Positions 34,299 through 43,236 of a stretch of DNA of 64,000 nucleotides are shown piece by piece. Position 1 is the first letter of the stretch, and each line of letters starts with the position of its first letter. Made by a program: the position numbers and the translations under genes. The notes beneath the pieces were generated by a model that saw nothing but the letters and a program-made list of their open reading frames with translations, searched no databases and had not been told where the DNA came from. Source of the DNA: Pseudochrobactrum kiredjianiae (GTDB taxonomy: Bacteria; Pseudomonadota; Alphaproteobacteria; Rhizobiales; Rhizobiaceae); NCBI RefSeq assembly GCF_030362795.1, contig NZ_JAUCBM010000001.1, positions 1,302,001 to 1,366,000 on the forward strand, given 5' to 3'.

Positions 34299-35873
34299 TT
34301 AGCCGTTGCTGGAGAGCAATGCAAAGTTATGAATATTCGACAATTCTTCCTGATCGACCAGACGGGTCGGATAGTCACCCGTGAAGTAATGATCGGTGAA
34401 CTGCGGTGCCTTCGGATTGCGTTTTTCGCCGCCGACAGCTTCGTAAAGTCCGTCGATGGAGAGGAATTCCAGCGAATCCGCACCGATATAATCGCACATG
34501 GCCTGCAGATCAGGATATTGATTGGCCAGCAGCTTGTCAGCATCCGGCGTATCAATACCGTAGAAGTCAGGATGGTGGATCATCGGGGAGGCGACACGGA
34601 TATGCACTTCTTTTGCACCTGCATCGCGGATCATACGCACGATCTTCATGGAAGTGGTGCCGCGTACGATGGAATCATCCACCAGCACAACGCGTTTGCC
34701 CTCAATAATTGCACGGTTGGCTGAGTGCTTCAGCTTAACGCCAAGGGCGCGAATCTGCTGGGTCGGCTCAATAAAGGTACGGCCAACATAGTGATTGCGG
34801 ATAATGCCAAGTTCAAACGGAATACCGCTGGCTTGTGCATAGCCGATTGCTGCCGGTGTGCCGCCATCCGGCACAGGCACAACAACATCTGCTTCAACCG
34901 GAGCTTCTTTTGCCAGATTAATACCCGCATTTTTGCGTGCGATGTAAACATTGCGGCCGCCGACAACAGAATCAGGACGGGCAAAATAGACATATTCAAA
35001 CAGGCACAAGCGCTCAGGCTTGCGGTTCGGCGCTTTGATGGATGTTGTGGTGATGGAGCCATCCGGTTGTGTTTCACAGACAATGACTTCGCCGTTTTCC
35101 ACATCGCGGATATATTTTGCACCGATAATATCAAGCGCACAGGTCTCGGAACAGAAAATCGGTTTGCCGTCGAGTTCACCCATGACCAGTGGTCGAATGC
35201 CAACCGGATCACGCGCTGCAATCAGCTTGGTGCGGGTCATAGCGAGGATCGAGTAGCCGCCTTCAAGCTGGCGAACAGCATCAACAAAACGATCGCTGGA
35301 CGAGGCCAGACGCGAACGGGCGATGAGATGCAGCACAACTTCTGAATCAGAGGTGGACTGGCAGATCGCACCGGATGCAATCAGATGACGGCGCAGGCTC
35401 AGACCATTGGTGAAATTGCCGTTATGGGCGATAGCAATGCCACCGACTTCCAGTTCAGCAAACAATGGCTGCACATTGCGCAGCGCGGTTTCACCCGTTG
35501 TTGAGTAGCGCACGTGACCAATCGAAAGATTGCCCGGAAGCTGCTTCAAAGTCGCCGGATTGGTAAAATGGTCGCCGACCAGTCCCATATGGCGTTCAGA
35601 GTAAAAACGCCCTTCGTGGAAGGAAACGATACCAGCAGCTTCCTGACCGCGATGCTGCAAAGCATGGAGGCCAAGCGCTGTCAGCGTTGCGGCATCCTCA
35701 TGGCCAAGAATGCCAAAGACGCCGCATTCTTCATGCAAGGCGTCTTCATCAATGGAAAATTTTGAGGAGTTATCAAACGCTTCTGTGCTGCTTTTCTCTC
35801 CGTGCTGAGAGGCAGAGATCATCTGAGAATGATCTGACGAAGCAGGGGCGGTTTCACCGGAATGACTGATCAT
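34299..35873 (-). CDS. purF: Amidophosphoribosyltransferase
   Basis: 524 residues. First committed step of purine synthesis: PRPP and glutamine to phosphoribosylamine. The Ntn-type glutaminase starts at Cys50 after a propeptide (EDALHEECGVFGILGHEDA), so maturation by cleavage is expected. The PRPP site reads VVLVDDSIVRGTT near residue 395. The N-terminal 40 residues are polar and unusually long; an internal Met at residue 18 is an alternative start. Confidence 0.96.
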   Translation of the reverse strand: MISHSGETAPASSDHSQMISASQHGEKSSTEAFDNSSKFSIDEDALHEECGVFGILGHEDAATLTALGLHALQHRGQEAAGIVSFHEGRFYSERHMGLVGDHFTNPATLKQLPGNLSIGHVRYSTTGETALRNVQPLFAELEVGGIAIAHNGNFTNGLSLRRHLIASGAICQSTSDSEVVLHLIARSRLASSSDRFVDAVRQLEGGYSILAMTRTKLIAARDPVGIRPLVMGELDGKPIFCSETCALDIIGAKYIRDVENGEVIVCETQPDGSITTTSIKAPNRKPERLCLFEYVYFARPDSVVGGRNVYIARKNAGINLAKEAPVEADVVVPVPDGGTPAAIGYAQASGIPFELGIIRNHYVGRTFIEPTQQIRALGVKLKHSANRAIIEGKRVVLVDDSIVRGTTSMKIVRMIRDAGAKEVHIRVASPMIHHPDFYGIDTPDADKLLANQYPDLQAMCDYIGADSLEFLSIDGLYEAVGGEKRNPKAPQFTDHYFTGDYPTRLVDQEELSNIHNFALLSSNG

Positions 35874-36261
35874 AGCCGCTGGGCCTTTCGATTGCAGAGC
35901 AATTAAAAATGCTCTCTATCATAAGAGTGCTTTAGCTGCATAGTCCCTAAAAATCTTAGATTTTTAAGTCAGGAACTACAGAAGAGTAACAAGTCAGAGT
36001 GTGAGGCAGATATTGCAACTGCTATCTCTGATGAAAAACCGGATCGAACGTCAGGTCTGAACACATGGTGTGGTTGCTTGTTTTTGTTGTCTCTGATTTT
36101 CAGCCTCATATATGGCGATTGAGATCGGGACACAACAGTCAGGCTCAGATTTTAAACAATAGCACATTTTGGTCGCAGGCTTCGCGGGTTATTTTATCGC
36201 TTGCGAAATTTCGTAGACTACAATATTAAACCGAGCGCTCAGTCTAATTTAGAGGTGCGCT
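35874..36261. other. Intergenic region between purF and tetR
   Basis: AT-rich, no gene seen. Contains the 19-base inverted repeat TAAAAATCT/AGATTTTTA (35948-35966) and the operator candidate at 36230-36243. Promoters for both divergent genes are expected here. Confidence 0.55.
36230..36243. promoter_or_regulatory. Candidate TetR operator
   Basis: ACCGAGCGCTCAGT, palindromic except for one pair, 18 bases before the tetR start. Similar ACCGAGCGCTCGGT sites are common for alphaproteobacterial TetR regulators. Autoregulation is inferred. Confidence 0.5.
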
Positions 36262-36879
36262 ATGCGCGTGACAGATCCTGAAAAACATCAGGCAAAGAAA
36301 CAGACGATACTCGATGCTGCAAAACTTTGCTTTGCAGAGCAGGGGTTTCATCAAACCAGTACGGCACAAATCTGCACTGCGGCGCAGATCAGCACCGGCA
36401 GCCTGTTTCATTATTTCCCAAGCAAAAAATCAATCATTGCCGCCCTCTTTGAAGAGGACCGGCAACAAACGCAGGAACTTGTTGCCACGTTGCGCGAGCA
36501 GGATGATCTGGTAGCAGCGTTGAATGCTTTTTTCGATGTAGTGCTGGATGTGGCTGGCGATAGTATCTTATCCGCATTGGCGCTGGAAATCGCTGCCGAA
36601 GCCGGACGTGATGCCGAAACCGGAGCCCTGTACCGCCTGAACGATAAAGTCATGCGTGAAGAGTTGGAATATCTTATCAGTGTTGGCATTGAGCGTCGTC
36701 AGATTGCGGGGGCGTTTCCTGCGGTCGTGGCGGTGAATTGTCTGATGATAATTGTGGACGGTATTTTTAACCGTGTTGCACTTGATCCGGCTTTCAAACC
36801 TCAGGAACACCGGTCTGCGCTCAGAGCTATGCTTTGGGGTGTGCTCGGACATACAGCGGATGCGGGAGCAAAATCATGA
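36262..36879 (+). CDS. TetR/AcrR family regulator
   Basis: 205 residues. Helix-turn-helix domain at residues 14-60 (ILDAAKLCFAEQGFHQTSTAQICTAA, then STGSLFHYFPSKKSIIAALF); the C-terminal ligand domain is helical and not specific. It overlaps the DUF418 gene by ATGA, so the regulator probably controls that membrane protein and itself through the palindrome upstream. Confidence 0.9.
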   Translation: MRVTDPEKHQAKKQTILDAAKLCFAEQGFHQTSTAQICTAAQISTGSLFHYFPSKKSIIAALFEEDRQQTQELVATLREQDDLVAALNAFFDVVLDVAGDSILSALALEIAAEAGRDAETGALYRLNDKVMREELEYLISVGIERRQIAGAFPAVVAVNCLMIIVDGIFNRVALDPAFKPQEHRSALRAMLWGVLGHTADAGAKS

Positions 36880-38066
36880 CTTCAGCATCTCAGAAAGTAA
36901 CGCGCATCGCAGATGTTGATGCGCTGCGTGGATTTGCCCTGCTGGGTATTTTGCAGGTCAATATTATGGCATTTTCATCTGTCATGTATGGCATACCGTC
37001 AAGCGGCACAGAGCAGAGTTTCGGGTTTAGTGACCTGGTTCATCTGTTTATCTCCACGATCTTCGAGATGAAATTCTATCTGCTGTTTTCATTTTTGTTT
37101 GGCTACAGCGTGACTTTGCAAATGCAATCGGCAGTGCGTGCCGGAGACGCTTTTGTTCCGCGCTTTTTACGTCGCCAAGCAGGGTTATGGGTGATTGGCC
37201 TGCTTCATGCGGTTCTGTTGTTCCATGGTGATATTCTTTCAACCTATGCTTTGCTCGGAGTAGTGTTACTGCTCTGGCGCAATAGTCCTGATCGTGCATT
37301 GGTCAAGAGTGCGATCTGGCTGATCGGCATAACCGCTGTGCTATGGGCTTCACTCGGCGTATTACTCTGGAATTATCCTGAACAGCCGGATACTGCGCAA
37401 CTCTTGTCCGAAGCACAGCTGGCTTACACTGCCTATACCGGTAGCTTTAGCAGCGTGATAATGCAGCATCTCAATGAGTTGAAATTTATGTGGCTGATTT
37501 TGCTGCTGATACAGGCGCCTTGTGCTTTGGCAATGTTCCTGCTTGGCTTTCTGGCAGGAAAACATCAATTTCTGGCACAACCCGATCAGTACCGGCCATA
37601 TCTGAAACCGGCAATCACAGCGGGACTGTTCATCGGTCTGCCTGCATCCTTTATTACTGCGCTGACTGCCTTACTGGCAGCCGGAACGCATTGGGAAATG
37701 TTGGGGCTGGCATTGAGCCTTGCAACCGCGCCTTTGCTGACCTTTGGTATTATTGCAATTATGTTGAAATTTTTCAGCACAGAGCGCGGCCTGTTCTGGC
37801 GTGATGCACTGGCACCGGCAGGACGCATGGCTTTGTCAAATTACCTGCTGCAATCTCTGATCTGTGGTTTCGTCTTTTATGGTTACGGGCTTGGCCTGAT
37901 TGATCAGATCTCAGCTTTCATCAATGTTCTGATTGGCTTGGCAATTTTCGCATTCCAGCTTGTCTTCAGCCGCTGGTGGATGAAGCATTATTATTACGGG
38001 CCGTTGGAATGGTTGTTGCGAGCGCTGACGATTGGTCATTGGTCTGATTTGAAACGCAAAGCTTAA
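36876..38066 (+). CDS. DUF418 domain membrane protein
   Basis: 396 residues with about ten membrane helices. The N-terminus RIADVDALRGFALLGILQVNI resembles acyltransferase-3-like membrane proteins (COG2311), and the C-terminal half is the DUF418 domain with GRMALSNYLLQSLIC and SRWWMKHYYYGPLEWLLR. Function is unknown. It is coupled to the tetR gene by ATGA. Confidence 0.88.
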   Translation: MTSASQKVTRIADVDALRGFALLGILQVNIMAFSSVMYGIPSSGTEQSFGFSDLVHLFISTIFEMKFYLLFSFLFGYSVTLQMQSAVRAGDAFVPRFLRRQAGLWVIGLLHAVLLFHGDILSTYALLGVVLLLWRNSPDRALVKSAIWLIGITAVLWASLGVLLWNYPEQPDTAQLLSEAQLAYTAYTGSFSSVIMQHLNELKFMWLILLLIQAPCALAMFLLGFLAGKHQFLAQPDQYRPYLKPAITAGLFIGLPASFITALTALLAAGTHWEMLGLALSLATAPLLTFGIIAIMLKFFSTERGLFWRDALAPAGRMALSNYLLQSLICGFVFYGYGLGLIDQISAFINVLIGLAIFAFQLVFSRWWMKHYYYGPLEWLLRALTIGHWSDLKRKA

Positions 38067-38081
38067 ATCAAACACAACAAA

Positions 38082-38116
38082 AAAACCGCCGCAGAATCCT
38101 CTGCGGCGGGTTTTTC
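38082..38116. terminator. Bidirectional terminator
   Basis: Stem ACCGCCGCAG/CTGCGGCGGG with loop AATCCT, flanked by A- and T-runs. Confidence 0.85.
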
Positions 38117-38135
38117 AAATGAGATAAGTCTTGGT

Positions 38136-38696
38136 TTAGTTTGCCGGTGCCGGTGCTTCATTCTCAGGCGTTGCCTGTGTGCCTGTATGCGGCTTGATGC
38201 GATCGATGAAAGTTTTTTCAGGATCTTCCGGCAGCATTTGTACCAGTTGCTCACCAAGGGAATCCAGCATTGGCTTGGATTTTGCATTGGTGATCCAGCT
38301 TGGCTGATCGGTTGTCACCAGCCAGTTGAAGAACAGCATGGCGACAACAACCAGCAGAACACCACGTGCTCCACCGAAGAGGAAGCCGAGCGTGCGGTCA
38401 AGCGCACCGATACGGCTGTCGATAATGAAATCCGCAATTTTCATGGTGATAATCGAAACGATAATCAGCGTGACCAGAAAAACCGAACCGGCAGCTGCAA
38501 TATTCAGAATGGTTTCATTGCTGATATATGGCTGGAGATAAGGCACGACAGGCTTATAGAAGAAATAAGCTGCCAGCGCGGCCGCTGCCCAGGATGCGAC
38601 CGAAAGGACTTCGCGCGAGAAACCGCGTACCATGGCGAGAATTGCCGATACGAGTGTTACCCCGATAAGAATTCCGTCTAGCAATGTAATCGGCAT
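38136..38696 (-). CDS. cvpA: CvpA family protein
   Basis: 186 residues with four membrane helices. CvpA proteins are inner-membrane proteins named from colicin V production and often found near purF. Conserved: LLDGILIGVTLVSAILAMVRGFSREVLS at the N-terminus and DRTLGFLFGGARGVLL near residue 105. A Pro/Ala/Glu-rich tail ends the protein. The ATG after GAGGAACAAGG is preferred to an earlier one. It lies downstream of radA on the same strand, 267 bases away. Confidence 0.9.
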   Translation of the reverse strand: MPITLLDGILIGVTLVSAILAMVRGFSREVLSVASWAAAALAAYFFYKPVVPYLQPYISNETILNIAAAGSVFLVTLIIVSIITMKIADFIIDSRIGALDRTLGFLFGGARGVLLVVVAMLFFNWLVTTDQPSWITNAKSKPMLDSLGEQLVQMLPEDPEKTFIDRIKPHTGTQATPENEAPAPAN

Positions 38697-38963
38697 CCTG
38701 CCTTGTTCCTCTGTGTCGTTTATGCCTGTGGGGCATATAATTTTGTGCGGGGCATACTGCCCGCCGCTCTGCAATTTACAGCGTCTTCCGCGAGCGCGAT
38801 AGGCTGCGACAATTCTGTCGCGGAAAAGTAACCCGAATATCTTTCACAAATCACTAATTCGGGAGCTGCTGTTGATTAAAAACAGCCATAGCCCGTAAAA
38901 TCTGTGAGGTAAATGCGGTCAGTGATATTTTGCCACATGATTTATACAAACGGTATTGGTCGA

Positions 38964-40367
38964 TTAATCTCGATTTTGCGCATTCTTGCCGGGGCCGGAG
39001 GCTGCAATCTGTGCCACCAGATCGGGCAGGGAGCCGGTTTCGGTTAATGTGAAATTGCGTGGCTTCGATAATTCACCACCTCCAACGGGCAGCACTGCTT
39101 GCTTGAAACCGAGTTTCTCCGCCTCTTTGATGCGCTGTGCTGCATGAGCCACGGCACGCACGGCACCCGACAGGCTGACCTCACCAAAATACACGCTGTT
39201 GGCAGGCAGCGGAATACCGGCAAGCGAAGAGACCAGTGCAGCCGCCACAGCCATATCGGCTGCCGGTTCGGAAATGCGATAGCCACCGGCCACATTGAGA
39301 TAAACATCATGCTGGCCGAAACGCACACCACAATGGGCTTCAAGAACCGCAAGGGTCATGGACAAGCGGCTGTTATCCCAACCGACAACAGCACGGCGCG
39401 GTGTGCCAAGTGTTGACGGGGCAACAAGTGCCTGAATTTCAACGAGAACAGGGCGCGTGCCTTCCATGCCGGCAAAGACCGCAGCTCCCGGCGCTTTCTC
39501 ATTGCGCTCACCGAGAAACAGCTCTGACGGGTTGTTAACTTCACGCAAGCCCTTGTCAGACATTTCAAACACGCCGATTTCATCGGTCGGGCCAAAACGG
39601 TTTTTGACAGTACGCAAAATGCGGTAATGATGTCCGCCTTCACCCTCAAAATACAACACGCCGTCAACCATATGCTCAACCACACGCGGGCCTGCAATCT
39701 GGCCTTCCTTGGTGACATGGCCGACCAGCACTACAGCAGCGCCGGTTGATTTTGCATAGCGGATCATGGCCTGAGCGCCAGCACGAACCTGCGTCACCGA
39801 GCCCGGTGCGCTGTCCGCAGCATCTGTCCACAGGGTCTGGATGGAATCAATAATCACCAGATCAGGACGTGGCTTGGTATCAATAGTGGCGAGAATATCC
39901 TCGACATTGGTTTCCGCAGCCAGTTCCACAGATGTATCGGCGGCATGCAATCGCTGCGCGCGCAGGCGAATCTGCGCTACCGCTTCTTCACCCGACACAT
40001 AGATGATGCGGTTGCCGCGTCTTGCTAAAGCCGCAGCAGCCTGCGTGAGCAGCGTTGACTTGCCGATGCCCGGATCGCCGCCCACCAGCAAAGCAGAACC
40101 GCGGACAAAACCGCCGCCGGTTACACGGTCGAGTTCACTGATGCCGGATTGAATGCGCGGCGCTTCTTCAATCTCGCCGGAGAGGGTGGTGAGCGCAACG
40201 GCACGGCCTTTGCGCATCGCCATTTTACCCGGACCTGAGCCGATGCCGCCGGATGTACCTTCTTCGACAAGTGTATTCCACTCGCCGCAGCCGTCGCATT
40301 TGCCTGCCCAGCGGGAATGCGTGGAGCCGCAATTCTGGCAGATGAACTGAATCCGGTTTTTAGCCAA
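38964..40367 (-). CDS. radA: DNA repair protein RadA
   Basis: 467 residues. RecA-like ATPase and helicase that helps branch migration in recombination. The N-terminal zinc finger is Cys10, Cys13, Cys24 and Cys27; Walker A is GDPGIGKS (97-104); KNRFG is near residue 258; the C-terminal LonC-like domain has the PLPANSVYFGEVSLSGAVR block. A TTG start after AAGAGA gives the family length; an ATG ten codons upstream is less likely. Confidence 0.95.
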   Translation of the reverse strand: MAKNRIQFICQNCGSTHSRWAGKCDGCGEWNTLVEEGTSGGIGSGPGKMAMRKGRAVALTTLSGEIEEAPRIQSGISELDRVTGGGFVRGSALLVGGDPGIGKSTLLTQAAAALARRGNRIIYVSGEEAVAQIRLRAQRLHAADTSVELAAETNVEDILATIDTKPRPDLVIIDSIQTLWTDAADSAPGSVTQVRAGAQAMIRYAKSTGAAVVLVGHVTKEGQIAGPRVVEHMVDGVLYFEGEGGHHYRILRTVKNRFGPTDEIGVFEMSDKGLREVNNPSELFLGERNEKAPGAAVFAGMEGTRPVLVEIQALVAPSTLGTPRRAVVGWDNSRLSMTLAVLEAHCGVRFGQHDVYLNVAGGYRISEPAADMAVAAALVSSLAGIPLPANSVYFGEVSLSGAVRAVAHAAQRIKEAEKLGFKQAVLPVGGGELSKPRNFTLTETGSLPDLVAQIAASGPGKNAQNRD

Positions 40368-40380
40368 ACTATTATCTCTT

Positions 40381-40486
40381 AAAGCATGTCGCAGCAAAAT
40401 GGGATCATGTAGCGTCCGTGAGCATGCGACAATTAAAGGAATCTCGAGCGAGCGTCACGGTTGAGATTGAACGCGACACGCTCTAG
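40381..40486. repeat. 108-bp interspersed repeat, minus orientation
   Basis: The reverse complement matches 59681-59790 over its whole length, including TCTAGAGCGTG at one end, TTTAATTGTCGCATG in the middle and GACATGCTTT at the other. It separates dnaB and radA and contains the dnaB stop codon (CTA at 40483-40485). Confidence 0.8.
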
Positions 40487-41994
40487 TGATCGTCATATTG
40501 TTCTGGCAGATAGGTACCTTCGGCCAGATCGGTAAAGCGGGTAAACTCCGACTGGAAGGCCAGCTTAACAGTACCGGTAGGACCGTGACGCTGCTTGGCA
40601 ATAATCACATCCGCGGTGCCTTTAACCTTCTCGAACAGCATTTTCCATTCGTCATATTTCGGGTCGAATTCATCACGCGGTTCAAGGTTTTTAACGTAAT
40701 ATTCCTCACGGAACACGAAGATAACAACGTCCGCATCCTGCTCGATGGAACCCGATTCACGAAGATCGGAGAGCTGCGGACGCTTGTCTTCACGGCTTTC
40801 TACCTGACGGGAGAGCTGTGACAGCGCAATGATCGGCACGTTCAACTCTTTACCCAAGGCTTTGAGACCTGTGGTGATTTCCGTGATTTCCTGTACGCGG
40901 TTTTGCGAGGACGCTTTGGAAGAGCCGGTCATCAGCTGAATATAGTCGATCACCAGACAATCAAGGCCGCGCTGACGCTTGAGGCGTCGCGCACGCGCTG
41001 ATAGCTGCGCAATAGAGATACCACCGGTCTGGTCAATATAGAGCGGAATACGCTGCATGGTCTGCGTGCAGGCGATCAGCTTTTCAAAATCGGTCTCGGA
41101 AATATCACCACGACGGATTTTCGAGGAGGAGACTTCAGTCTGCTCGGAAATAATACGCGTTGCCAGCTGTTCAGCCGACATTTCGAGCGAGAAGAACCCG
41201 ACAACACCACCATTGGTGGCCTTCATCGAGCCATCAGCTTGTTGTTCACCCTGATAGGCTGCCGCAATATTGAAGGCGATGTTGGTGGCGAGCGAAGTCT
41301 TACCCATACCCGGGCGACCGGCCAGGACGATCAAGTCGGAAGACTGCAAGCCACCCATTTTGCCATCCAGCGAGTGGATGCCGGTGGAAACACCGGAGAG
41401 ATGGCCGTCACGCTGGAAAGCAACGCCTGCCAGATCAATCGCGGTCTTAACCGCTTCATTGAATGGCTGAAAACCACCATCATAGCGGCCGGTTTCGGCC
41501 AGTTCGAACAGGCGGCGTTCGGCATCTTCAATCTGTGAGCGCGGCGCCATATCAACCGGCGCGTCAAAGGCGACATTGACCATTTCTTCGCCGATACCAA
41601 TCAGCGAGCGGCGTGTTGCCAGATCATAAATCGCGCGGCCATAATCTTCGGCATTGATAATCGTTACTGCTTCGGCAGCCAGACGAACCACATATTGAAA
41701 CACCGTCATGTCGCCGACTTTATCATCGGCAGGCAGGAAGGTTTTCATCGTCACAGGGTTGGCCATTTTGCCGACGCGGATGAGTTCTGACGCCAGTTCA
41801 TAAATACGGCGATGGAGCGGGTCGTAAAAATGCGGCGGCTTCAGAAAGTCTGAAACGCGGTAAAATGCATCATTATTAATCAGGATCGCACCAAGAAGTG
41901 CCTGTTCCGCTTCGATATTATTCGGGGCTTCGCGGTAAAGCGAATTTTGAGTGTCCCGTGTATCTTCAAGTTTGTGAACCGTCGCGTCAGCCAT
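40483..41994 (-). CDS. dnaB: Replicative DNA helicase
   Basis: 503 residues. Hexameric 5'-3' helicase of the replisome. The N-terminal DnaB domain (25-125) starts APNNIEAEQALLGAILIN; the RecA-like domain has Walker A GRPGMGKT (226-233), Walker B LDCLVIDYIQLM and the arginine-finger region SQLSRQVE. No intein. The ATG at MADATVHK is preferred over one eight codons upstream. Its TAG stop is inside a repeat element. Confidence 0.97.
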   Translation of the reverse strand: MADATVHKLEDTRDTQNSLYREAPNNIEAEQALLGAILINNDAFYRVSDFLKPPHFYDPLHRRIYELASELIRVGKMANPVTMKTFLPADDKVGDMTVFQYVVRLAAEAVTIINAEDYGRAIYDLATRRSLIGIGEEMVNVAFDAPVDMAPRSQIEDAERRLFELAETGRYDGGFQPFNEAVKTAIDLAGVAFQRDGHLSGVSTGIHSLDGKMGGLQSSDLIVLAGRPGMGKTSLATNIAFNIAAAYQGEQQADGSMKATNGGVVGFFSLEMSAEQLATRIISEQTEVSSSKIRRGDISETDFEKLIACTQTMQRIPLYIDQTGGISIAQLSARARRLKRQRGLDCLVIDYIQLMTGSSKASSQNRVQEITEITTGLKALGKELNVPIIALSQLSRQVESREDKRPQLSDLRESGSIEQDADVVIFVFREEYYVKNLEPRDEFDPKYDEWKMLFEKVKGTADVIIAKQRHGPTGTVKLAFQSEFTRFTDLAEGTYLPEQYDDH

Positions 41995-42159
41995 AAAGTT
42001 CTGAATCCTTTGCCGCAATCAGCGGGAATTGTCCGGCACTAAGCCAGACATCAGAGTCTGTTAAAATATGAGTGTAAACAATCTGCCGGTGCAGTTGAAG
42101 CGGCTATACCATGATTCACAATGATTCACAGGCCAACACTGTGGAGAGCCTGTGCACCT

Positions 42160-42263
42160 TTAGAGCGCCGTGCGCCCTCTTGGGCGCAAAAAAGGTCGCT
42201 CTAACATTTTATATTTACAGCATAATGTTACCTTAAATTGATTCAAGTTTAAGGAATTATGCT
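42160..42263. repeat. Two-module palindromic element (B then A)
   Basis: Module B TTAGAGCGCC to GGTCGCTCTAA (42160-42204), inner GTGCGCCC/GGGCGCA hairpin; module A AGCATAAT to ATTATGCT (42219-42263) with CCTTAA/TTAAGG inside. It lies between divergent dnaB and the end of the next gene. Confidence 0.82.
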
Positions 42264-42294
42264 GTAAAAACGGTGTGCTAAACTGATATAAGGA

Positions 42295-42963
42295 TCAGTT
42301 TCCGGACATCAAGACTGACTGATGATAACGGATACGCAGCTGGCCGGTCAGCAGGAAAATATAGGCGGCAAGCTCACTCAGTTCTTCCAGATTTTGCGCG
42401 GCAGCACCGGTCAGGCCGGTTGTAAGGCCAAGATGCTCTTCTGCAGCGGTTGAAATCATCATGCACAGCGTTGCCAGTAAAAATTCGATCCATGGCAGAC
42501 CGCCGGAGCGCTGCAAAGGGTTGAGCAATGTCTGGGAGCCGTTTTTGAGCATCAGCACAACCATTAGCAAAATCGATGTGATCAAAGCAGGCATAATAGC
42601 CGGTTTGTACCAAAGCTGACGGGAAGAGAAAAACGGCCCTTCTTCAGACATGCCAATCGGATCAAGCAGCGTTGCGCCCCAGCTGAGTTCACGCATAGCG
42701 CAGATAAACCAGATCAGTGCTGCACCACGCCACAACCATTTCCAGTCAGGCGAACCATATTTTTGAAAAATCAGTGCCTGTAACATGCCAAAAAACAACA
42801 CAGCAGCCTGCGCATTTTCAACCGGACCATTCTCCCACGAGACCCATGAGGGCAAGATAAGCGCCAGCGGATAAGATACGACTAGGATCAATAAACCGAT
42901 AGCTAAGGATATCAGTGTGGTTTTGTTCAGCCGTGGTTGTAGTTTGACATTCGCGCTGGGCAT
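42295..42963 (-). CDS. Multi-pass membrane protein, function unknown
   Basis: 222 residues with about six membrane helices. It shows conserved-looking charged motifs at membrane edges: WENGPVENAQ (near residue 43), MRELSWGATLLDPIG (near 90) and STAAEEHLGL (near 170). Buried Glu and Arg residues of this type suggest more than a structural role, but I cannot assign a family. It is flanked by two palindromic elements and precedes nothing on its strand for 1 kb. Confidence 0.7.
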   Translation of the reverse strand: MPSANVKLQPRLNKTTLISLAIGLLILVVSYPLALILPSWVSWENGPVENAQAAVLFFGMLQALIFQKYGSPDWKWLWRGAALIWFICAMRELSWGATLLDPIGMSEEGPFFSSRQLWYKPAIMPALITSILLMVVLMLKNGSQTLLNPLQRSGGLPWIEFLLATLCMMISTAAEEHLGLTTGLTGAAAQNLEELSELAAYIFLLTGQLRIRYHQSVLMSGN

Positions 42964-43119
42964 TAAATTCTTATCCTCTCAGATATTTCTAATGAGAGAA
43001 ATGTCTGATGCAGGATAACAGTACAACCATTGAGGCTTCACAAACTCTTGATAAAACCTTCATGAGTTATGAGGTGTAATTAATTTACAACAAAGGAATG
43101 GAATAAAGAGATTCCCCGC

Positions 43120-43236
43120 TTAGAGCGCCGTGTGCCGTGTGCCATGTGCCATGCTTGGCACACAAAGGTCGCTCTAACACTTTAAAGTTAGAGCATAATT
43201 TTACCTTAAACTGATTCAAGTTTAAGGAATTATGCT
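43120..43236. repeat. Two-module palindromic element with internal expansion
   Basis: Module B (43120-43177) is enlarged by three 7-base GTGCC-containing units; module A (43192-43236) is AGCATAATT to AATTATGCT with CTTAA/TTAAG inside. It ends directly at the stop codon of cfa. Confidence 0.82.
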
